A DNA stretch of 64,000 nt from assembly GCA_022776215.1 (NCBI GenBank), contig JALFIR010000027.1, forward strand, positions 1 to 64,000, read 5' to 3'. Below are positions 60,236 to 64,000 of the stretch, one piece after another. Below the pieces are notes generated by a model that searched no databases, was not told the origin of the DNA, and saw nothing but the letters and a program-made list of their open reading frames with translations. The translations under genes were made by a program, and so were the position numbers. How positions within the stretch are numbered: position 1 is the stretch's first letter; each line of letters opens with the position of its first letter. Source of the stretch: Colivicinus sp022776215 (lineage in GTDB: Bacteria > Bacillota_I > Bacilli_A > Erysipelotrichales > Erysipelotrichaceae).

Positions 60236-60883
60236 ATGAATCTTCTAATTATTGGTGCTCCTGGTACTGGTAAGGGTACAATGTCTAATCTTATTATTAA
60301 AGATTATGAAGTTGCACACGTATCAACTGGGGACATGTTAAGAGCAGCTATTAGTGCCCAAACTGAAGTTGGACTATTAGCTAAAAGCTATATGGATAAA
60401 GGTCAACTTGTTCCAGACGAGACTATTCATAATGTTATTACTGAATATTTCGATAATAACAAATCAAAGAGTGGTTTCTTGTTTGATGGCTATCCTCGTA
60501 CTGTTAAACAAGCTGAAGATTTTGATGGAATATTAAAGTCTGAAGGCATGATTCTTGATAAAGTAATTTGTCTAAGCTTAGACGATGAAGTGCTTAAGAA
60601 TAGAATTACTGGTAGAAGGGTATGTCCTGATTGTAAGGAAATTTATCATATTACTAATAAGCCTTCAAAGGTTGAGGGAACTTGTGATAAATGTGGTGGT
60701 AAGCTTGTTCAAAGAAGTGATGATACACTTGAAGCTCTAGAAAAAAGACTAGTTGCTTACTATGAACAAACTAAACCTGTTGTTGATTATTATGAAGAAA
60801 AGCATTTAGTATCTTACATCAATGCTGATCAGGCAACTGAAAAGGTATATGAAGATATTAAGAAGGTTTTAGAGGCTATCTAA
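60236..60883 (+). CDS. adk: Adenylate kinase, zinc-binding LID
   Basis: A 215-residue enzyme that interconverts ATP, ADP and AMP. The P-loop is GAPGTGKGT at residues 7-15. The LID domain holds four cysteines at 130, 133, 150 and 153 that bind zinc, as in Gram-positive enzymes. It starts one base after secY and overlaps map by one base. Confidence 0.96.
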   Translation: MNLLIIGAPGTGKGTMSNLIIKDYEVAHVSTGDMLRAAISAQTEVGLLAKSYMDKGQLVPDETIHNVITEYFDNNKSKSGFLFDGYPRTVKQAEDFDGILKSEGMILDKVICLSLDDEVLKNRITGRRVCPDCKEIYHITNKPSKVEGTCDKCGGKLVQRSDDTLEALEKRLVAYYEQTKPVVDYYEEKHLVSYINADQATEKVYEDIKKVLEAI

Positions 60884-61635
60884 TGATTACTTTAAAATCA
60901 AAAAGAGAAATCGAATTAATGGACAAGGCCGGTACAATCGTCGCCCTTGTCCATAAAAAATTAAAAGAAGTCATTGTTCCTGGTATCTCAACTGCTCAAA
61001 TTGATAAAATTTGTGAAGAAGTAATCAGAGAAAATGGCGGAACACCATCTTTTAAGGGATTATATGATTTTCCTGGTGCCGTTTGTACCTCAGTTAATGA
61101 TATACTAGTACATGGCATCCCAAGTCACAGTGTGATTTTAAAGGATGGTGATATTATTACAGTAGATGTTGGAGCCTGTTACAAAGGCTACCATGGTGAT
61201 AGTGCGTGGACATATCCTGTTGGAAATGTAAAAGAAAGTACACTTGAACTATTAAAGGTTACTGAAGAAGCACTATACAAAGGTTTAGAAATGGCAAAAC
61301 CTGGTAATCGTGTTGGTGACATATCTAATGCTATTCAAACATATGTTGAAGCACATGGATATTCTACTCCAATCGAATATACAGGACATGGTGTTGGTAA
61401 GAAAGTTCATGAGGATCCATACGTTCCAAATGTTGGCAAACCTCATACATTAGAACTATTAAAACCAGGCATGTGTATTGCGATTGAACCAATGGTATTT
61501 GAGGGAAAGCCTCATTGTGTTACACTAGATGATGGTTGGGCTGTAGTAAATAAAGAGCGTTCTATGAGTGCTCATTATGAACACACTATTGCAATCACTA
61601 GTGATGGCTACAAGATCTTGACAAAGGAGGACTAA
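60883..61635 (+). CDS. map: Methionine aminopeptidase type I
   Basis: A 250-residue metalloenzyme removing N-terminal Met. The metal ligands are Asp 95, Asp 106, His 169, Glu 202 and Glu 233, with His 79 in the substrate pocket. The ATG lies on the adk stop (TAATG). AAAGGAGG near its end is the ribosome binding site of infA. Confidence 0.96.
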   Translation: MITLKSKREIELMDKAGTIVALVHKKLKEVIVPGISTAQIDKICEEVIRENGGTPSFKGLYDFPGAVCTSVNDILVHGIPSHSVILKDGDIITVDVGACYKGYHGDSAWTYPVGNVKESTLELLKVTEEALYKGLEMAKPGNRVGDISNAIQTYVEAHGYSTPIEYTGHGVGKKVHEDPYVPNVGKPHTLELLKPGMCIAIEPMVFEGKPHCVTLDDGWAVVNKERSMSAHYEHTIAITSDGYKILTKED

Positions 61636-61639
61636 GTTA

Positions 61640-61858
61640 ATGGCGAAGCAAGATGTTATTGAAATTGATGGAATTGTAACTGATACTTTACCTAATGCTC
61701 AGTTCAAGGTGAAACTCGAGAACGGTCACGAAATCCTGGCTCACGTTTCTGGTAAAATCCGCATGCATTACATCCGCATTTTACCGGGTGATAGAGTAAC
61801 CGTTGAAATTTCACCTTACGATTTAACACGTGGGCGTATTACATTTAGACATAAGTAG
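61640..61858 (+). CDS. infA: Translation initiation factor IF-1
   Basis: A 72-residue OB-fold factor (MAKQDVIEIDGIVTDTLPNAQFKVKLENGHEILAHVSGKIRMHYIRILPGD). The stretch from about 61710 to 61800 uses more C/G-ending codons (CTG, CGC, ATC) than its neighbours, perhaps a conserved nucleotide feature. Confidence 0.97.
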   Translation: MAKQDVIEIDGIVTDTLPNAQFKVKLENGHEILAHVSGKIRMHYIRILPGDRVTVEISPYDLTRGRITFRHK

Positions 61859-61875
61859 TCTAGGAGGGAAAAAAG

Positions 61876-61989
61876 ATGAAAGTAAGACCATCTGTAAAAC
61901 CTATTTGCGACAAGTGCCGTGTAATTAAGCGCAAGGGTCGCGTAATGGTAATTTGTGAAAACCCTAAACACAAACAAAGACAAGGTTAA
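61876..61989 (+). CDS. rpmJ: 50S ribosomal protein L36
   Basis: A 37-residue protein, MKVRPSVKPICDKCRVIKRK then GRVMVICENPKHKQRQG, with zinc ligands Cys 11, Cys 14, Cys 27 and His 32. TAGGAGGGAAA precedes the ATG. Confidence 0.96.
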   Translation: MKVRPSVKPICDKCRVIKRKGRVMVICENPKHKQRQG

Positions 61990-62009
61990 TTGAGAAGGGA
62001 GAAAATTTT

Positions 62010-62375
62010 ATGGCTCGTATTGCTGGTGTAGATATTCCTAATGATAAGCGCGTAGTTGTATCATTAACATATATCTATGGTGTTGGTTTACCAACTGCAC
62101 AAAAAGTATTAGCTGAAAATGGTATCAGTGAAGACATCCGTGTTAAGGATTTAACTGATGAACAATTAAATGCTATTCGTAAAACTCTAGATAGCTACAA
62201 ATTAGAAGGAGATCTTAGAAGAGAAACTCAACTTGAAATCAAGAGATTGATGGAAGTTGCTTGTTACCGTGGAATGAGACACAGAAAAGGTCTTCCTGTA
62301 AGAGGTCAAAGAACTAAGACTAATGCTCGTACACGTAAGGGACCTCGTCGTACAGTAGCTAACAAGAAGAAGTAG
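62010..62375 (+). CDS. rpsM: 30S ribosomal protein S13
   Basis: A 121-residue protein (MARIAGVDIPNDKRVVVSLTYIYG; YRGMRHRKGLPVRGQRTKTNARTRKG). AAGGGAG precedes the ATG. Confidence 0.97.
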   Translation: MARIAGVDIPNDKRVVVSLTYIYGVGLPTAQKVLAENGISEDIRVKDLTDEQLNAIRKTLDSYKLEGDLRRETQLEIKRLMEVACYRGMRHRKGLPVRGQRTKTNARTRKGPRRTVANKKK

Positions 62376-62385
62376 GAGGTAAATC

Positions 62386-62772
62386 ATGGCACAAAAAACA
62401 GTTCGTAAGAAACGTGTAAAGAAGAATATTGCGACAGGTGTTGCACATGTTCATTCTACATTTAATAACACAATCGTAACTATTACTGATGAAGCTGGTA
62501 ACGTTGTATCTTGGTCTAGTGCTGGTGCTCTTGGTTATAAGGGCTCTCGTAAGTCAACTCCATATGCTGCTCAAATGGTATCTGAAGCAGCTGGTAAGAG
62601 TGCTATGGATCATGGTATGAGAAAAGTTGAAGTAGAAGTAAAAGGACCAGGTCCAGGTAGAGAAGCTGCTGTTAGAGCTTTAGCTACTGCAGGTCTACAA
62701 ATTACTGCTATTAGTGACGTTACACCAGTTCCACATAATGGTTGTCGTCCACCAAAGAAACCTAGAGGTTAA
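62386..62772 (+). CDS. rpsK: 30S ribosomal protein S11
   Basis: A 128-residue protein (GVAHVHSTFNNTIVTITDEAGN; SDVTPVPHNGCRPPKKPRG). AGGAGG precedes the ATG. Confidence 0.97.
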   Translation: MAQKTVRKKRVKKNIATGVAHVHSTFNNTIVTITDEAGNVVSWSSAGALGYKGSRKSTPYAAQMVSEAAGKSAMDHGMRKVEVEVKGPGPGREAAVRALATAGLQITAISDVTPVPHNGCRPPKKPRG

Positions 62773-62788
62773 TATAAGGAGGTAACAT

Positions 62789-63748
62789 ATGCAAAAATTT
62801 GAACGTCCTAAATATAAAATTTCTGAATATGTTGAAGACCAACATTATGGAAAGTTTGTAATCTCACCTTTAGAAAGAGGCTTTGGTACAACTATCGGTA
62901 ATGCTTTAAGAAGAGTAATGCTTTCTTCATTACCTGGTGGTGCAGTATTCTCAATCAAGATTGATGGTGTTTATCATGAATTTTCATCAATTAAGGGTGT
63001 TAGAGAAGACGTTACAATGATGATTCTTAATATCAAGTCTTTAATTCTTGATATTATGGATGATGATGTTTACACTTTAAGAATCAATGCTAAAGGACCT
63101 TGCACTGTAACTGGTAAGGATATTATCGTTCCAGGTGGTGTGGAAGTTCTTAATCCTGATTTAGAAATCGCACATCTTGAAGAAGGTGGCGTTCTTGATA
63201 TGGAACTTGTTTGTAGAAATGGTAGAGGCTATGTTTCTGCAGATGAAAACAAGAGATTATATCAAGGAAGCTCTCAAGGTGTAGGTACTATTTATACTGA
63301 TGCTATTTATACACCAGTAGTTAAAGCTAACTATGAGGTAGAACCAACTCGTGTTGGACAAAGTGCTAAATATGATGAGCTAACTGTAGAAGTTTGGACT
63401 GATGGTTCAATCGATCCTAAGGAAGCAATCGCACTTTCTTCAAAGATTCTAATTTCTCATTTAGAGCTATTAACAGAAGTTGACCAAAAGGTAAAAGATT
63501 CTGAATCAGTAATGGCTGAAAAGGCTCATGAAAACAATTCAAAGACTGTAAATATGTCTATTGAAGATTTAGATCTAACAGTTAGATCATATAACTGTTT
63601 AAAGAGAGCTGGCATTTCTACTGTTGATGAGTTAACTCAAAAGACAGAGGATGAAATGGCTCATGTTAGAAATTTAGGTAAGAAGTCTTTAAAAGAAGTT
63701 AAAGAAAAATTAACTGATCTTGGCCTACATTTCAAACATTATGAGTAA
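62789..63748 (+). CDS. rpoA: RNA polymerase alpha subunit
   Basis: A 319-residue subunit. The N-terminal assembly domain (FVISPLERGFGTTIGNALRRVMLSSLPGGAV) and the C-terminal domain (LDLTVRSYNCLKRAGISTVDELTQKT, ending GLHFKHYE) are complete, so the CTD can bind UP elements and activators. AAGGAGG precedes the ATG. Confidence 0.97.
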   Translation: MQKFERPKYKISEYVEDQHYGKFVISPLERGFGTTIGNALRRVMLSSLPGGAVFSIKIDGVYHEFSSIKGVREDVTMMILNIKSLILDIMDDDVYTLRINAKGPCTVTGKDIIVPGGVEVLNPDLEIAHLEEGGVLDMELVCRNGRGYVSADENKRLYQGSSQGVGTIYTDAIYTPVVKANYEVEPTRVGQSAKYDELTVEVWTDGSIDPKEAIALSSKILISHLELLTEVDQKVKDSESVMAEKAHENNSKTVNMSIEDLDLTVRSYNCLKRAGISTVDELTQKTEDEMAHVRNLGKKSLKEVKEKLTDLGLHFKHYE

Positions 63749-63762
63749 GGAGAAGAAGTATT

Positions 63763-64000
63763 ATGCATAATCGTAAATTAGGCCGCACTAGCGATCATCG
63801 TAAGGCATTGCTTAGAAATATGGCATCTCAACTTATCATCAACGGTAAGATTGAAACTACTGAAGGTAAAGCTATGGAACTTAGAAGTTATGTTGATTCA
63901 GTAATCACAACTGCTAAGAAGAATGACTTAGCTGCTAGAAGACAAGCTATCAATGAACTAAGCAACATTAAGACTAAAGATGGCAAGACTGCTGTTCAAG
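63763..64000 (+). CDS. rplQ: 50S ribosomal protein L17 (partial)
   Basis: The first 79 codons, MHNRKLGRTSDHRKALLRNM and onward, clearly L17. The frame continues beyond the window end. AAGGAGAAG precedes the ATG. Confidence 0.95.
   Translation, partial: MHNRKLGRTSDHRKALLRNMASQLIINGKIETTEGKAMELRSYVDSVITTAKKNDLAARRQAINELSNIKTKDGKTAVQ

Noticed and set aside
1..64000. Mycoplasma-type code (TGA as Trp), tRNA, rRNA, insertion sequences and integrases
   Set aside because: TGA ends many genes and Trp uses TGG; I saw no tRNA or rRNA sequence and no transposase or integrase frame.

Overview
The window is AT-rich, uses the standard genetic code (TGA serves as a stop throughout) and carries Firmicutes-type features: strong AAGGAGG ribosome binding sites, an L10-leader RNA before rplJ-rplL, a ybxB-like methyltransferase between rplL and rpoB, and a B. 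subtilis-like S10-spc-alpha gene order. Asn at the rifampicin-determining position equivalent to E. coli RpoB His526, the absence of rpmD (L30) between rpsE and rplO, and DUF6935-like proteins suggest the Erysipelotrichia or a relative near the Mollicutes. That placement is inference.

Layout. 1-2650: end of a PRD-type antiterminator and an ABC-2 exporter pair. 2650-4123: a self-contained ATPase gene (ATPase 1). 4240-10028: a complete oppABCDF oligopeptide importer with its own promoter and terminator. 10041-14885: a divergent locus with a frameshifted zinc-ribbon gene on one side and a membrane LuxR regulator plus two lipoproteins on the other, separated by an 18-bp inverted operator pair. 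14938-17043: ATPase 2 behind a four-copy, exactly 33-bp-phased repeat array, overlapping a C26 amidotransferase. 17080-20550: an ECF vitamin-type importer (two ATPases, T and S components) with a methyltransferase, apparently started by a leaderless promoter. 20584-22355: ATPase 3 sandwiched between the methyltransferase and a second, 5'-truncated copy of its 3' end. 22352-29021: RelB-like antitoxin fragment, GGDEF protein, MATE exporter, GPH symporter, a small protein and a GT39-like glycosyltransferase. 29068-33628: a zinc uptake operon (ZIP, Cys-rich membrane protein, ZnuA with embedded ZinT, ZnuC, ZnuB, lipoprotein). 33631-34908: MarR regulator and TSUP exporter. 34917-35702: a LytTR regulator. 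35904-39164: two DUF6935-like proteins interleaved with three lipoproteins. 39195-49725: rplJL, a methyltransferase, rpoBC and a Sel1 protein. 49815-64000: S10-spc-alpha ribosomal protein cluster through partial rplQ.

The most unusual theme is a set of three unrelated-in-sequence AAA-type ATPases with DUF4143 or DUF234-like C-termini, each ending in a PD-(D/E)XK-like motif and each preceded by its own short direct repeats (20 bp x2 at period 23, 13 bp x4 at period 33, 9 bp x2 at period 15). One of them sits exactly where a neighbouring gene's 3' end has been duplicated, which resembles a cassette that inserts and restores its host gene. I suggest these are a family of selfish or defence-like ATPase cassettes with cognate upstream sites; this is a hypothesis, not a demonstration.

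Other points of note are the ZinT domain embedded inside ZnuA, an ECF-S-like sensor region fused to GGDEF, a large insertion in RpoB with natural Asn at the rifampicin site, the missing L30, a shortened L24 and an extended S3 tail.
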